In this document: piece after piece, positions 16,513 through 25,671 of the stretch | Position numbering within the stretch: position 1 is the stretch's first letter | Layout: each line of letters starts with the position of its first letter | Assembly (NCBI GenBank): GCA_016177735.1 | Contig: JACOUS010000018.1 | Span: 124,001-188,000, forward strand | Direction of reading: 5' to 3' | Length of the DNA stretch: 64,000 nt | From: Ignavibacteriales bacterium | Lineage (GTDB): Bacteria; Bacteroidota; Ignavibacteria; Ignavibacteriales; Melioribacteraceae | Made by a program: the position numbers and the translations under genes | Notes under the pieces: generated by a model | What the model saw: the letters and a program-made list of their open reading frames with translations, nothing else | Databases searched by the model: none | What the model was told of the DNA's origin: nothing

Positions 16513-17205
16513 ATGATCTGGAAAATTATTCTATTTGTTTTAATGAGCTTTGTAATAATTGCCGGCATAACATTTCCCATCGTTCAGCAGCCTTCTCATT
16601 GGTATGAATTCCCAAACATTCCCGGACTTGAAGAAAAAGCCAAAATAATTTTTTTTCATGTGCCTACTGCGTGGTTATCCGTACTCGCATTTTTGATGGC
16701 GATGATTTACGGAATCCGCTACTTGCGCAAAAAAGATTTGGATGACGATGCGAAATCTGCCGCAGCGTTACAGCTTGGAATGGTATTTTGTGTATTGGCT
16801 ACTGTAACCGGCTCGATTTGGGCAAAGTTTACGTGGGGCGCTTTCTGGCATTGGGATCCGCGCGAAACAAGCATCTTTATTCTTCTGCTGATTTACGGAT
16901 CTCTGTTTGCATTACGTTCTGCAATTGAAAATGAAGATAAGCGCGCACGCCTTTCTGCAGTTTATTCGATCATCGCATTTTTAACTGTTCCGTTTTTTAT
17001 TTTCATTATGCCGAGAATCATGACGGGTTTGCATCCCGGCTCTTCAAACGATGATACTTCCGGTCCGGTAGTAGATTTTAAAATGAACCGGAACATGCAG
17101 ATGGTTTTTTATTTATCGATGATTGCTTTCACAATTCTTTACTGGTGGATGTGGAAGATCAGATACAAACTGATAATAATCGGCGAAAATCTTTCTAAGA
17201 AATAA
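16513..17205 (+). CDS. ccmC: Haem exporter / cytochrome c maturation protein CcmC
   Basis: Inner-membrane protein of 230 aa with about six helices that handles haem on its way to CcmE. The tryptophan-rich periplasmic motif is WGAFWHWDPRETS (residues 108-120), and conserved histidines lie in FFHVPTAW (49) and TGLHPGSS. First gene of ccmC-ccmD-ccmE-ccmF. The ABC parts CcmA and CcmB, which normally act with it, are not in the window. Confidence 0.93.
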   Translation: MIWKIILFVLMSFVIIAGITFPIVQQPSHWYEFPNIPGLEEKAKIIFFHVPTAWLSVLAFLMAMIYGIRYLRKKDLDDDAKSAAALQLGMVFCVLATVTGSIWAKFTWGAFWHWDPRETSIFILLLIYGSLFALRSAIENEDKRARLSAVYSIIAFLTVPFFIFIMPRIMTGLHPGSSNDDTSGPVVDFKMNRNMQMVFYLSMIAFTILYWWMWKIRYKLIIIGENLSKK

Positions 17206-17217
17206 AACGAGGTAAAA

Positions 17218-17367
17218 TTGGAAAGCGGATTCTTTGGATTTTTGGAAAACAACTCAATCTATATTGTAATGTTTATTGTTCTTGTTGTTTGGGCTGGCAT
17301 TTTTATTTTTATATCCAATACGGATAAACGGCTCAAAGCAATTGAGAAAGAACTGAAGGAGAAATAA
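17218..17367 (+). CDS. CcmD-like small membrane protein
   Basis: A 49-aa protein with one membrane helix (about 13-32) and a charged C-terminal tail (KRLKAIEKELKEK), the usual form of CcmD, which holds CcmC and CcmE together. The start is TTG at 17218, with GAGG eight bases upstream, and the gene ends four bases before ccmE. Sequence is too short for assignment alone; position between ccmC and ccmE is the main support. Confidence 0.75.
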   Translation: MESGFFGFLENNSIYIVMFIVLVVWAGIFIFISNTDKRLKAIEKELKEK

Positions 17368-17371
17368 TAAA

Positions 17372-17761
17372 ATGAAAAATAAATATTTATTCGGCGGCGC
17401 CATCATCGTTGTTTTTTTTGGTGTAATGATCTATTTGTTCACACAGACCAATGTTCAGTACGAAAGCAGTTTTATGAAAGTGATGGAATCCGGTAAAACC
17501 GTAAAAGCAACCGGCAGCTGGATCAAAGAAAAAAATTATGAGATCGATAAAGAGAAGAACATCTTCTCGTTCTACATGAAAGACGAACAAGGTAACGTAA
17601 TGAAAGTGACGTACCACGGCACAATGCCGAATAATTTTGAATCATCCACAAGTGTTGTGGTTACCGGTAAATATCAACAAGGAATATTTCATGCAACAGA
17701 TATTCTCACCAAATGTCCGTCCAAATATCAGGAACAGCCGGTTCAAAATGCAAACACTTAA
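17372..17761 (+). CDS. ccmE: Cytochrome c maturation haem chaperone CcmE, Cys variant
   Basis: Periplasmic haem chaperone anchored by an N-terminal helix (about 5-23), followed by the OB-fold beta domain. Standard CcmE binds haem through a His in an HxxxY motif near the end. Here the matching segment is ILTKCPSKY, giving Cys115 and Tyr119 (CxxxY). This Cys form is known from archaea and sulfate reducers with the reduced system called I*, which also lacks CcmH. The gene sits 4 bases after the ccmD-like ORF and 20 bases before ccmF; no ccmH or ccmG follows. Confidence 0.93.
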   Translation: MKNKYLFGGAIIVVFFGVMIYLFTQTNVQYESSFMKVMESGKTVKATGSWIKEKNYEIDKEKNIFSFYMKDEQGNVMKVTYHGTMPNNFESSTSVVVTGKYQQGIFHATDILTKCPSKYQEQPVQNANT

Positions 17762-17781
17762 TACCGGGATAGGAGTTTAAA

Positions 17782-20181
17782 ATGGTTGGAAATATTTTAT
17801 TAACTCTGGCATTATTTGCCGGAGTCTTTTCAGTATTGATGTACTACTTCACCTACAGAGGTTATCAAAATACTTTACAGCTTGCAAGAATCGGGTTTCA
17901 CGCTTCGGCAATATTTGTGCTCGCGGCAAGTGCACTGCTTCTGCACGCAATTCTTACACATCAATATCAATATAAGTATGTTTATAATTACAGCGGCAGT
18001 GATCTTCCGCTTGGTTTGCTGATGTCCACCTTTTATGCCGGGCAAGAAGGAAGTTTTATGCTGTGGACGCTCTTCACGGCAATCATCGGTTTAATTCTTC
18101 TCGATTACACATCCAAAAGAGATAACCTTGAAATCCGCGTGATGATGATATTCGGTTTGTCGCTATCGCTGCTTTTGATGATGGTGAACCCGCTGTTGAA
18201 ATCGCCGTTCAGTTATATTTGGTCGCAGCCGGATTTTATTGATTGGAAGCATATTAATTCGGCTTACTTATCGTTACCGGCTTTGCAGAATTTTACTTTC
18301 AGCGATCCGCAGTCGAACAAACAATTTATTCAAATGAGTAAAGAACTGTACGCGGTTCTTACGGCTAATAATATTTCTGTCAACGATTTTATAATTCAGG
18401 GAAAAGGATTAAATCCGCTGTTACAAAATTTTTGGATGCAGATTCATCCACCGATTTTGTTTATCGGGTTTGCGATGTCTGCTGTTCCGTTTGCATTTGC
18501 AATTTCCGCTTTGCTGAAAAACGATTATAAAGATTGGGTCAAACAATCTTTGCCGTGGGTGCTTGCCGGTACGATGGTTTTGGGAAGTGCAATCATGCTC
18601 GGTGGCTATTGGGCATACGGAGTTTTAGGATGGGGCGGATATTGGGGATGGGACCCGGTCGAAAATTCTTCGCTTGTTCCATGGCTTGTCGGCGTAGCAT
18701 CAATTCACACGCTGCTTGTGCAAAAGAAAGCTCAAGAAAAAGGAGGCAGCGGGCGCTTCGTTAAAACTAATTTGATTTTGTGCATTATGACTTACGTTCT
18801 CGTTCTTTACAGCACCTTTTTAACACGAAGCGGTATTCTGGGCGATGCTTCAGTGCATTCGTTTGTTGATCCCGGCATGACGGTCTATCTATTTTTGATT
18901 TTGTTCCTAGGCTTGTTTACCGTTATCGGTATCGGCATGATTATTTACCGCTGGAAATATTTAACAGAACATTACTCGTTTGAAGAGAATGTGCTTTCAC
19001 GCGAACTTGCACTGTTCACCGGCTCAGTTGCATTGCTCGCTTCTGCAATAATTGTTTTGGTTGGAACAAGCGCACCGATTTTCGGGCAGACTGTTGAATT
19101 GAAATTTTACAACGAATTGAATCTCCCGATTGCAATTGTTATCGGATTAGTGAACGGCTTGAGTTTACTTTTGAAATGGAAATATTCCGGGAAGGAACAA
19201 TTGTGGAAGCAGTCGCAATTCTCTTTGATTGCCTCTTTTGTTTTGACTGTATTAGTTGTTGTGTTTGGCGGCGTTCATGATTTGATGCTTATCGTTCTTA
19301 CTTTTTCATCTGCCTTTTCACTTTTCGTAAACGGTGAGATTGCTTATAAAATTTTTAAAGGAAAGAAAAGTTATCTCGGCGCATACGTTGCCCACATTGG
19401 CATTGCATTGTTTCTAATCGGCGTGGTTGCTACTGCCGGTCATTCGGATCAAAAACAAATCGATCTTGTGAAAGGTGAAAAAATAAACGTGTTCGGTTAC
19501 GATCTCACTTTTTCAGGTTACACGCCGATAGAAAACGGAAAGAAATATGCTTTCAATGTTGTTATTGCAAAAGACGGTTCTGTTCGCAAAGCTTCTCCGG
19601 TTATGTACGTTGCGGAATTCAACAACAGTCTAATGCGCGAGCCGGATATTCTTGTTGGTCTCACAAAAGATTTTTACGTTACTCCGGTCGGTTATTCAGA
19701 TGGAACTGAAGAGCAATCCGCCGGCGGTGCGGTTTCTTTATCGAAAGGGGAAACGTATAATTACAACGGTGCGGAAATAGTTTTCAAAGAATTTAATTTC
19801 CCGAAAGATGCGATGTCTTCGATGATGGGCGGCGGCGATTTTCAAATCGGTGCTAAATTATCCGTAGCATTTAACGGGAAAACTTTTGATGTTGAACCGG
19901 CAATAAAAAGTTCCGGCGGTAAACAAGAATTTATTCCGGCAAAAATTGAAGATGCTGATTTGAAAATTGATCTCGCTAATTTAGATGCCGGCGGCAAAGT
20001 TAATTTGAACATTACGACACTCGACGGCAAAACAGAACATGCTGCAGCAACTCCAAAAGAAATCTTAACCGTTGAAGCAAGCATCAAACCGTTTATAAGT
20101 TTGGTTTGGATTGGTGTTATCTTAATGGCTGCCGGATTTCTCGTTGCCGCTTTCAGAAGATCGAAAGAATCGCTCGCTTAA
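17782..20181 (+). CDS. ccmF: Cytochrome c haem lyase subunit CcmF
   Basis: Large inner-membrane protein of 799 aa that joins haem from CcmE to CXXCH motifs of apocytochromes. It has many helices and the tryptophan-rich motif GGYWGWDPVENSSLVPW at roughly residues 285-305, with conserved histidines in MQIHPPILF. A periplasmic C-terminal domain (about 560-775) precedes the last helix. Longer than the usual 650 aa because of this domain. It ends the ccm operon, with a terminator about 20 bases after its stop. Confidence 0.95.
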   Translation: MVGNILLTLALFAGVFSVLMYYFTYRGYQNTLQLARIGFHASAIFVLAASALLLHAILTHQYQYKYVYNYSGSDLPLGLLMSTFYAGQEGSFMLWTLFTAIIGLILLDYTSKRDNLEIRVMMIFGLSLSLLLMMVNPLLKSPFSYIWSQPDFIDWKHINSAYLSLPALQNFTFSDPQSNKQFIQMSKELYAVLTANNISVNDFIIQGKGLNPLLQNFWMQIHPPILFIGFAMSAVPFAFAISALLKNDYKDWVKQSLPWVLAGTMVLGSAIMLGGYWAYGVLGWGGYWGWDPVENSSLVPWLVGVASIHTLLVQKKAQEKGGSGRFVKTNLILCIMTYVLVLYSTFLTRSGILGDASVHSFVDPGMTVYLFLILFLGLFTVIGIGMIIYRWKYLTEHYSFEENVLSRELALFTGSVALLASAIIVLVGTSAPIFGQTVELKFYNELNLPIAIVIGLVNGLSLLLKWKYSGKEQLWKQSQFSLIASFVLTVLVVVFGGVHDLMLIVLTFSSAFSLFVNGEIAYKIFKGKKSYLGAYVAHIGIALFLIGVVATAGHSDQKQIDLVKGEKINVFGYDLTFSGYTPIENGKKYAFNVVIAKDGSVRKASPVMYVAEFNNSLMREPDILVGLTKDFYVTPVGYSDGTEEQSAGGAVSLSKGETYNYNGAEIVFKEFNFPKDAMSSMMGGGDFQIGAKLSVAFNGKTFDVEPAIKSSGGKQEFIPAKIEDADLKIDLANLDAGGKVNLNITTLDGKTEHAAATPKEILTVEASIKPFISLVWIGVILMAAGFLVAAFRRSKESLA

Positions 20182-20201
20182 AATAATTTTCGTTATGATT
20201 G

Positions 20202-20238
20202 AAACCCGGTCCATTAATTTGTGCCGGGTTTTTTTATT
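20202..20238 (+). terminator. Terminator of the ccm operon
   Basis: AACCCGG (about 20203-20209) pairs with CCGGGTT (20224-20230) and is followed by TTTTTTATT. Confidence 0.85.
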
Positions 20239-20392
20239 GTGCAATAATCGATATTAATTGTGTAGCAGAGACGCACTGTGTGTGTCTCCATGATTAATCT
20301 TAAAATGGAGAACGCAAAGAAGGCGCAAAGATTCGCAGAGAAAAAATAATATTTCCAGTTACGCAACAAACTCTCAATTGTGTCTCTACTTG

Positions 20393-20668
20393 TTACTTTG
20401 TTGCTAATACCAATGCTGATGTCGGACACTCATCAACACAGTCATTGCATCCGTTACATAATGCCGGTATTTCAAGAAACGGAAAAGACATTTTAGGTGA
20501 TGGCTTTTGTTCCTCAACGTAACCATTATCTAAAACCGAACATGAAATTATTTTTCCTTCAATGCCTTTTATTGAAATGCAGCGCATCGAAATAGCTTTC
20601 GGATTGCAGACATCCATACAAATTCCGCACGAGATACATTGCTTGGGATTAAGTTGTAAACTAAACAT
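20393..20668 (-). CDS. Two-cluster ferredoxin
   Basis: A 91-aa iron-sulfur protein with two [4Fe-4S] motifs: CISCGICMDVCNP near residue 11 and CNGCNDCVDECPT near residue 70. A 40-residue insert between them holds two extra Cys. It starts directly after the stop codon of the membrane protein gene at 20669 (TAA then ATG, no spacing), so the two are translated together and likely form a membrane-associated redox unit. Partner enzymes are not evident. Confidence 0.88.
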   Translation of the reverse strand: MFSLQLNPKQCISCGICMDVCNPKAISMRCISIKGIEGKIISCSVLDNGYVEEQKPSPKMSFPFLEIPALCNGCNDCVDECPTSALVLATK

Positions 20669-21277
20669 TTATTTTTCCGCCTGAAGCGCTTTTGTAAATG
20701 TTCTGAAAATTTTTACAACAGCCGCAGAAGCAATGATCAGTAAAAGAGGAAATGTTATATAAAAAGTTATTGTACTCAATTCGGGGTTAACATTGGAACG
20801 CAGAGATTTCAATGTCTGCCAGATGATTGTTTTCGAAGCGGCATATTCATCGCCCGGTGCCTCCATTATTAGAACGTAGCCGATTGTATTGAAAAATGCC
20901 GCGGCGGTAACCCAAAAAGTAGTTCTGACGTAGTGTTTGTTCAAATCTTCTGCGTTGAAGAAAATTTTTGTTAAGAGAGCCGCCGCAAGTGCTACGGTAC
21001 CAAATGGAACAAACGGTAATCCGATTTTTATATCAGCCATCAAATCTAAATTGAGCGTAAAAAATCCTATTAGAAAAGAAAGCAGAAGCGAACCTTCGCG
21101 GAGAAGAATGTAAACTATCCACCATAAATCTGCGGCTACTCTTAACGGCAAGCGGCTTAAAATTCTTTCGAAGTACGGGCGACCGATGTAAAGAAAGAAT
21201 GCGAAGATTGAAAAAATAATTCCGATATCTGCAAGTGTTTGCGCGCTCCATATTTCCAGTGATTTATGTAAAGGCAT
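20669..21277 (-). CDS. Multi-helix membrane protein of unknown function
   Basis: A 202-aa protein with about five membrane helices (near 15-35, 50-72, 85-105, 118-138 and 170-192). No family recognised. Histidines and charged residues are few (H4, H115), so it is not an obvious haem b protein. It is directly coupled to the ferredoxin gene and lies between the ccm operon and a two-component system, which suggests a role in electron transfer as a membrane anchor. Confidence 0.65.
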   Translation of the reverse strand: MPLHKSLEIWSAQTLADIGIIFSIFAFFLYIGRPYFERILSRLPLRVAADLWWIVYILLREGSLLLSFLIGFFTLNLDLMADIKIGLPFVPFGTVALAAALLTKIFFNAEDLNKHYVRTTFWVTAAAFFNTIGYVLIMEAPGDEYAASKTIIWQTLKSLRSNVNPELSTITFYITFPLLLIIASAAVVKIFRTFTKALQAEK

Positions 21278-21406
21278 TTTGAAACTCCGTAAAATTTGTT
21301 CTACATGATTAGAGATATTGTTTATGAACGACTTAAAAGTTACGCGGCAAATATATTTATGGAAGGCGGCTCTTCACAGTTAACAATTATGGAAAGTTTT
21401 TCATTT

Positions 21407-22816
21407 TTATGATATTGTAACACCGGGAAATGTTAAAGTGAAAACTGTGCCTTTCGGGGAATTGTTTCTTACCTGAATTGTTCCGTTCATAGTTGTAACA
21501 ACTGCTTTAACGAGATTCAAACCAAGTCCGTATCCCGTTATACCGAGTTTTTCGGCTTTATCGCTTCTGTAGAATCGTTCAAATATTTTTTCTTTCTCGT
21601 TATCATCAATGCCAACCCCAAAATCTTCGATGCTGATATTAACAATATTACCGGTTTGGTGAGCTGTTATTGTAACACAATCATTGCCGGAATATTTCAG
21701 AGCGTTATCAACCAAATTTTGCAGAACCAAAAGAAAATATTCTGCACTGCCTCTCAAATACAAATCTTCGTCAATACTTAATTCTATTTTATAATTCTTA
21801 TAAGCATTGTCAATCAATTGCACTGCTAACTTTGAAAAATTGAAAATCGTTTTTTGTTCGGTGCACAATTCCGAGTTCTTCGCAATCAAGAGCATTGTTC
21901 TTATTATCTGTATCATTCGCTCTGTTTGTTCTTTCAATACTTTTAACGACTCTCTGTATTCTTCCGTATCATGAATGCCTTTGAGCAAATACTCAATCTC
22001 GGTATTGATAGCAGTAAGCGGCGTCATTAATTGATGAGAAGCATTGTCGCTAAATTCGGTTATCTGCCTGACTTGAATTTCCAATCTTTCGAAAAGATCG
22101 TTCAATGTATTTTTTAATCTACCTAGTTCATCTTCGGGATCGGCGGCAAAACTAAGGCGTGCACTAAGATTTGCTGTAGAAATATTTCGTGCGAGTGTAA
22201 TTATCTTATTTATTGGTGCAAATGTTTTTCCTGAAATTAGAAAGCTTATGAATAGGATAAAAAGTACTACAAGCGGAAATGTGAATAGGTTTATAAAAAG
22301 AATATTTTCTATTAATTCGTTAAAAGCAGTTTTAAAAGTTGTCAGCTGAATATATCCAGCCGGCTCGCCGTGTTCATCTAAAAGTTTTTCGTATCCGGTT
22401 CTTAAATTTACATCGTGCGATTTATTGTCTTCGAAATAATAGACTTCACTGAAGTACGGAAAAATTTTTTCAATATTGCCGAACACCGCAACATTCTTGC
22501 TTTGTAAAAATAGAGTTCCTTCGTTTGAATAAATCTGCAGAAGAAAAGAATCATCAGTCACTTCGATTAAATCGGTTTCCTCGAATTCGTTTGCACGGAT
22601 TATCGAAAAAGAATTATTCTCGTATTTAACCGAAGCCGCAATGTGTTCAATCTCGTGCCGGATTCTGGTGTCGATGTTTTCATTTAAATAATACTTGAGG
22701 ATGTTTATCGAAAAGATAATTGAAACAATGTAAAGTATGAGCATTACCGATGCGATCAACAGACTATTCTTAATAACACTTTTTGAGATGGTAATATTTC
22801 TAAATCTAATCGCCAA
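21407..22816 (-). CDS. Sensor histidine kinase (OmpR-partner type)
   Basis: Membrane sensor kinase of 469 aa. Helices at about 17-40 and 172-196 bracket a 130-residue periplasmic sensor domain; HAMP about 197-250; HisKA with phospho-His261 in ASHQLMTPL; ATPase domain with N-box NLVDNALKYS and G-boxes EDFGVGID and GYGLGLNLV. It overlaps the response regulator gene by 11 bases. The periplasmic domain has no CXXCH. It probably controls the divergent cytochrome genes that follow the regulator (see the motif at 23538). Confidence 0.93.
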   Translation of the reverse strand: MAIRFRNITISKSVIKNSLLIASVMLILYIVSIIFSINILKYYLNENIDTRIRHEIEHIAASVKYENNSFSIIRANEFEETDLIEVTDDSFLLQIYSNEGTLFLQSKNVAVFGNIEKIFPYFSEVYYFEDNKSHDVNLRTGYEKLLDEHGEPAGYIQLTTFKTAFNELIENILFINLFTFPLVVLFILFISFLISGKTFAPINKIITLARNISTANLSARLSFAADPEDELGRLKNTLNDLFERLEIQVRQITEFSDNASHQLMTPLTAINTEIEYLLKGIHDTEEYRESLKVLKEQTERMIQIIRTMLLIAKNSELCTEQKTIFNFSKLAVQLIDNAYKNYKIELSIDEDLYLRGSAEYFLLVLQNLVDNALKYSGNDCVTITAHQTGNIVNISIEDFGVGIDDNEKEKIFERFYRSDKAEKLGITGYGLGLNLVKAVVTTMNGTIQVRNNSPKGTVFTLTFPGVTIS

Positions 22817-23474
22817 AAAAGATATACCCTTCGCCGTAAATGGTTTTAATAAATTTTTGTTCTATCGCCTCTTCTAATTTCTTGCGGAGATTTTTAACCG
22901 CGGCTTCAACAATATTTGTTTGAGGAGTGAAAGGCAAGTCCCAAACTTTTTCGCAGATTGATTCTTTGCTGATAATCGTTCCTTTGTTATCAAGAAAAAA
23001 TTTCAGCAAGTCGAATTCTTTATCGGTTAATTTAATCTGAGCTTTGGGCGTTGTTATTATACGTGTAATCAAGTTCAGTGTATTATCGCCAAACGTAATT
23101 GTACTTACCGATGATTTATACCTTCGTGCGACGGCATTAATTCTTGCCATTACTTCGTCAAACGAAAATGGTTTTGTAATATAATCATCCGCACCGGCAT
23201 CCAATGCTTCAACTTTATTGGAGATATCAGTTAACGCCGTCAGAAGTATTATCGGGATTTCCGAACCGGTACTGCGGATCTTTCTGCATACTTCGAGTCC
23301 GCTAAGTTTCGGCATTCTCCAATCAAGAAGCAAAACATCGAATTGTATTTTTTCCATCACGTTCAGCGTCTCCTCTCCGTCTTTTGCAATCAGTGCATGA
23401 TGACCGGCTTGCAAAAAATTTTTTTTGAGGGATTCGGCAATTCTTATTTCGTCTTCGGCAATTAATATTTCCAT
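22806..23474 (-). CDS. Response regulator, OmpR/PhoB family
   Basis: A 222-aa DNA-binding regulator. Receiver domain 1-118 with acidic pair E7/D8, phospho-acceptor Asp51 (LLLDWRMP) and Lys in ITKPFSF. Winged-helix domain about 125-220 ending in TIYGEGYIF, typical for the family. Cotranscribed with the kinase. Its gene is divergent from the cytochrome gene at 23690, and a palindromic motif lies between them. Confidence 0.95.
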   Translation of the reverse strand: MEILIAEDEIRIAESLKKNFLQAGHHALIAKDGEETLNVMEKIQFDVLLLDWRMPKLSGLEVCRKIRSTGSEIPIILLTALTDISNKVEALDAGADDYITKPFSFDEVMARINAVARRYKSSVSTITFGDNTLNLITRIITTPKAQIKLTDKEFDLLKFFLDNKGTIISKESICEKVWDLPFTPQTNIVEAAVKNLRKKLEEAIEQKFIKTIYGEGYIFFGD

Positions 23475-23537
23475 GATGTCTCATTTCTATGTGCAGAAAA
23501 AATAGCTTTTTGAATCATAATAAACACCCCTCAAAAA

Positions 23538-23553
23538 ATGAAAAAATTTTCAT
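23538..23553. promoter_or_regulatory. Palindromic candidate operator, copy 1
   Basis: ATGAAAA-AA-TTTTCAT, two perfect 7-base arms. It lies 64 bases before the response regulator start and 137 bases before the cytochrome gene at 23690. The same core is found upstream of the multihaem cytochrome at 25672. Candidate binding site of the neighbouring OmpR-type regulator. Confidence 0.45.
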
Positions 23554-23689
23554 CATTCTTAACTTCTGTCTTTCTTTATCTTGATATAAGTTAATCACAC
23601 AAAATAATCTTGTTTTGTGAAAGATTAAGATAAACAGTATTTTATTCTTGTTTTAATTAACACTGTAATAACAAACAAAAGGCGAAATC

Positions 23690-24994
23690 ATGAATCTCTC
23701 TAAAATTTCTTTCATAGCAATGGCATTATTAGTAGTTGTTTCTTTTGTTATGCCAAGCAATATCAACGCAACAAGTCAATGGGCAAGAAAAACCGGCTTG
23801 TCATGTAATTCATGCCATACAGTATTCCCAAGATTAAATTCCTTTGGCGAGGAATACTTAAAGAATGGTTATCAATTAATGACCACATATAAAAAAGATT
23901 ACAAAGAAGCTTATCCAATTGAAGCCGGCGGAGTCTTATTGGATGAAGTTTCCAATATTTTCGGATTCAGATTAAACATGACTCCAATTGCGCTGGAAAC
24001 AAAATCTTTCCAGGAAGATTTCGGCAAAGAAAAAACAACAAAGCTTACACTTGGCAGTGCAGTTTGGCTGCAAGCTTTCGTAGCCGGTTCAATTTATAAA
24101 GACATTTCCTTCTTCTCTGAATTAGAATATGCAAAGAGCTCGTTCAAGTTCAACTGGTTCTACTTCAACTTCACAAATCTTTTGAACACACAGTTATTGA
24201 ATTTTCAGGTTGGTAACATTTCTCCGTTGGAATTTGCTTCATACCCGAACAGACTACCCCAGCTTCCAAATTTAAAAGGAGAAATTTTCCTTCTTAAATC
24301 TTCTGCCGGAAAAGGCGAAACGTCAATGGATATGTCGAGTGCAAGACCTGGCGTTCAATACTACGGCACACAAGATTGGGCAACTGTTTATCTCGGAGTA
24401 TCTCCCGGAACGAGTGCGGCAAGTGTAAATCAATTCTTAAATTATTGGGGCGGTCTTGTTCTAAAACTTCCTGAAAATGTTCTCCAAGGATTTGATGGAA
24501 GCACTGCAACAATTCATTACTACAACGGAACAGATACAAAATATACCGGTGCTGAAAAAGACGCTACAGGAAAAGAATTGCCGGCAGATCAGCAAAAAGC
24601 ACAGATTGAAAATTCATTCACAAGAATCTCTCCGCAAATCAACATTCGCTACAAAGATATGATAGATGTTCAAGCTGCTTATGTTGCCGGAAGTGATGAT
24701 AATTACGGACTTTCAACAACAGCAAAAGAGTTTAAATACAGCGGTTTTGCTTTGGAAGCCGGTTATATGCCCAGTGAAATCTGGCATCTCGCCGTTCATT
24801 ACGATAAATATACATCCGAGGATGAAGTAAACGGTATACCGGTTCTCAATTATCAAAGAGTTGTACCGTCTGCAACATATGTCGTTAATCAGAATATTAG
24901 ATTCACAGTTTATTATGAAAAAGATATAACCCCGGATAAAAACGAAGACTTGAAAGTTGACAAAACATACTTGAATATTCGTGTAATGTTCTAA
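23690..24994 (+). CDS. Exported monohaem cytochrome fused to a predicted beta-barrel
   Basis: A 434-aa exported protein. Signal peptide about 1-27, then one haem c site, CNSCH at about residue 39, in the context ARKTGLSCNSCHTVFPRLNSFGEEY. The rest has alternating aromatic and polar strands and ends in an aromatic residue (IRVMF), as outer-membrane barrels do. Function is not established; it could be an outer-membrane cytochrome porin. AAAGGCGA precedes the ATG. First gene of a cytochrome group, followed 35 bases later by a small cytochrome c. Confidence 0.7.
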   Translation: MNLSKISFIAMALLVVVSFVMPSNINATSQWARKTGLSCNSCHTVFPRLNSFGEEYLKNGYQLMTTYKKDYKEAYPIEAGGVLLDEVSNIFGFRLNMTPIALETKSFQEDFGKEKTTKLTLGSAVWLQAFVAGSIYKDISFFSELEYAKSSFKFNWFYFNFTNLLNTQLLNFQVGNISPLEFASYPNRLPQLPNLKGEIFLLKSSAGKGETSMDMSSARPGVQYYGTQDWATVYLGVSPGTSAASVNQFLNYWGGLVLKLPENVLQGFDGSTATIHYYNGTDTKYTGAEKDATGKELPADQQKAQIENSFTRISPQINIRYKDMIDVQAAYVAGSDDNYGLSTTAKEFKYSGFALEAGYMPSEIWHLAVHYDKYTSEDEVNGIPVLNYQRVVPSATYVVNQNIRFTVYYEKDITPDKNEDLKVDKTYLNIRVMF

Positions 24995-25029
24995 AAATTA
25001 TTTAACCAATTATTTATGATGAGTAAAAA

Positions 25030-25416
25030 ATGAAGAGATATATTTTAACAACAAGCTTCCTTCTGGCATTCTTCGCATTTGTATTTTCGACAATCAATGC
25101 ACAGCAAGCCGAAGAACCGAAAGGAAAAATTCTTTTCAAAGAAAGTAAGTGCGTTTCTTGCCATGCAATTGAATCGCAAGGCTTTGTCAAGAAAGGAAAA
25201 TCCACTGCACCCGATCTTTCCGATGTTGGTTCAAAGCATTCAGATATTGAATGGTTAAAAAAATATTTGACCAAGCAAGAAACAATGAACGATTTAAAAC
25301 ACGCGGTTAGTTTTAAGGGCGGTGAAGAAGAACTTCAAACACTTGGCGAATGGCTTACTACTTTGAAAAAAGAATCTGCCGCAAATGATTCTACACAAAA
25401 AGATTCTACAAAATAA
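25030..25416 (+). CDS. Small monohaem c-type cytochrome
   Basis: A 128-aa periplasmic class I cytochrome c. Signal peptide 1-24 (ending INAQ), haem motif CVSCH at about residue 41 in LFKESKCVSCHAI, and a likely axial Met in the QETMNDLKHAV stretch. It has a Lys/Ser/Asp tail. Cotranscribed with the upstream barrel cytochrome and ended by a strong terminator. Likely an electron shuttle. Confidence 0.9.
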   Translation: MKRYILTTSFLLAFFAFVFSTINAQQAEEPKGKILFKESKCVSCHAIESQGFVKKGKSTAPDLSDVGSKHSDIEWLKKYLTKQETMNDLKHAVSFKGGEEELQTLGEWLTTLKKESAANDSTQKDSTK

Positions 25417-25441
25417 CCCCTCTTAGAAAATCCTAATGCAG

Positions 25442-25474
25442 AATCCCCGTTAAGAAATTGGCGGGGATTTTTTT
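25442..25474 (+). terminator. Rho-independent terminator
   Basis: AATCCCCG pairs with CGGGGATT and is followed by seven T. It ends the 23690-25416 transcript. Confidence 0.9.
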
Positions 25475-25503
25475 ATTGACCTGAAACCAACAATTCATAC
25501 ACG

Positions 25504-25517
25504 TGAAAATTTTTTCA
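25504..25517. promoter_or_regulatory. Palindromic candidate operator, copy 2
   Basis: TGAAAA-TT-TTTTCA, the reverse-complement form of the motif at 23538. It lies 154 bases before the start of the multihaem cytochrome at 25672 and is the only obvious symmetric site in that spacer. Confidence 0.45.
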
Positions 25518-25671
25518 TGATTGTTTATTTGTTAATCCAAAGCATGAAGAATAAGTTTTAACAGATAAAAATAGATATTAATGTCTTAAAAAAAGATTAC
25601 GACTCTTTATTACAATTAAGTAAGGAATATAATATAGGCTATAGATTTCTCATGAATAAAGGGAGGTACAA

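Noticed and set aside
25475-25671. GEMM-type riboswitch before the multihaem cytochrome
   Set aside because: No matching conserved stem or GNRA-type tetraloop arrangement was seen; the region is plain AT-rich apart from the palindrome.
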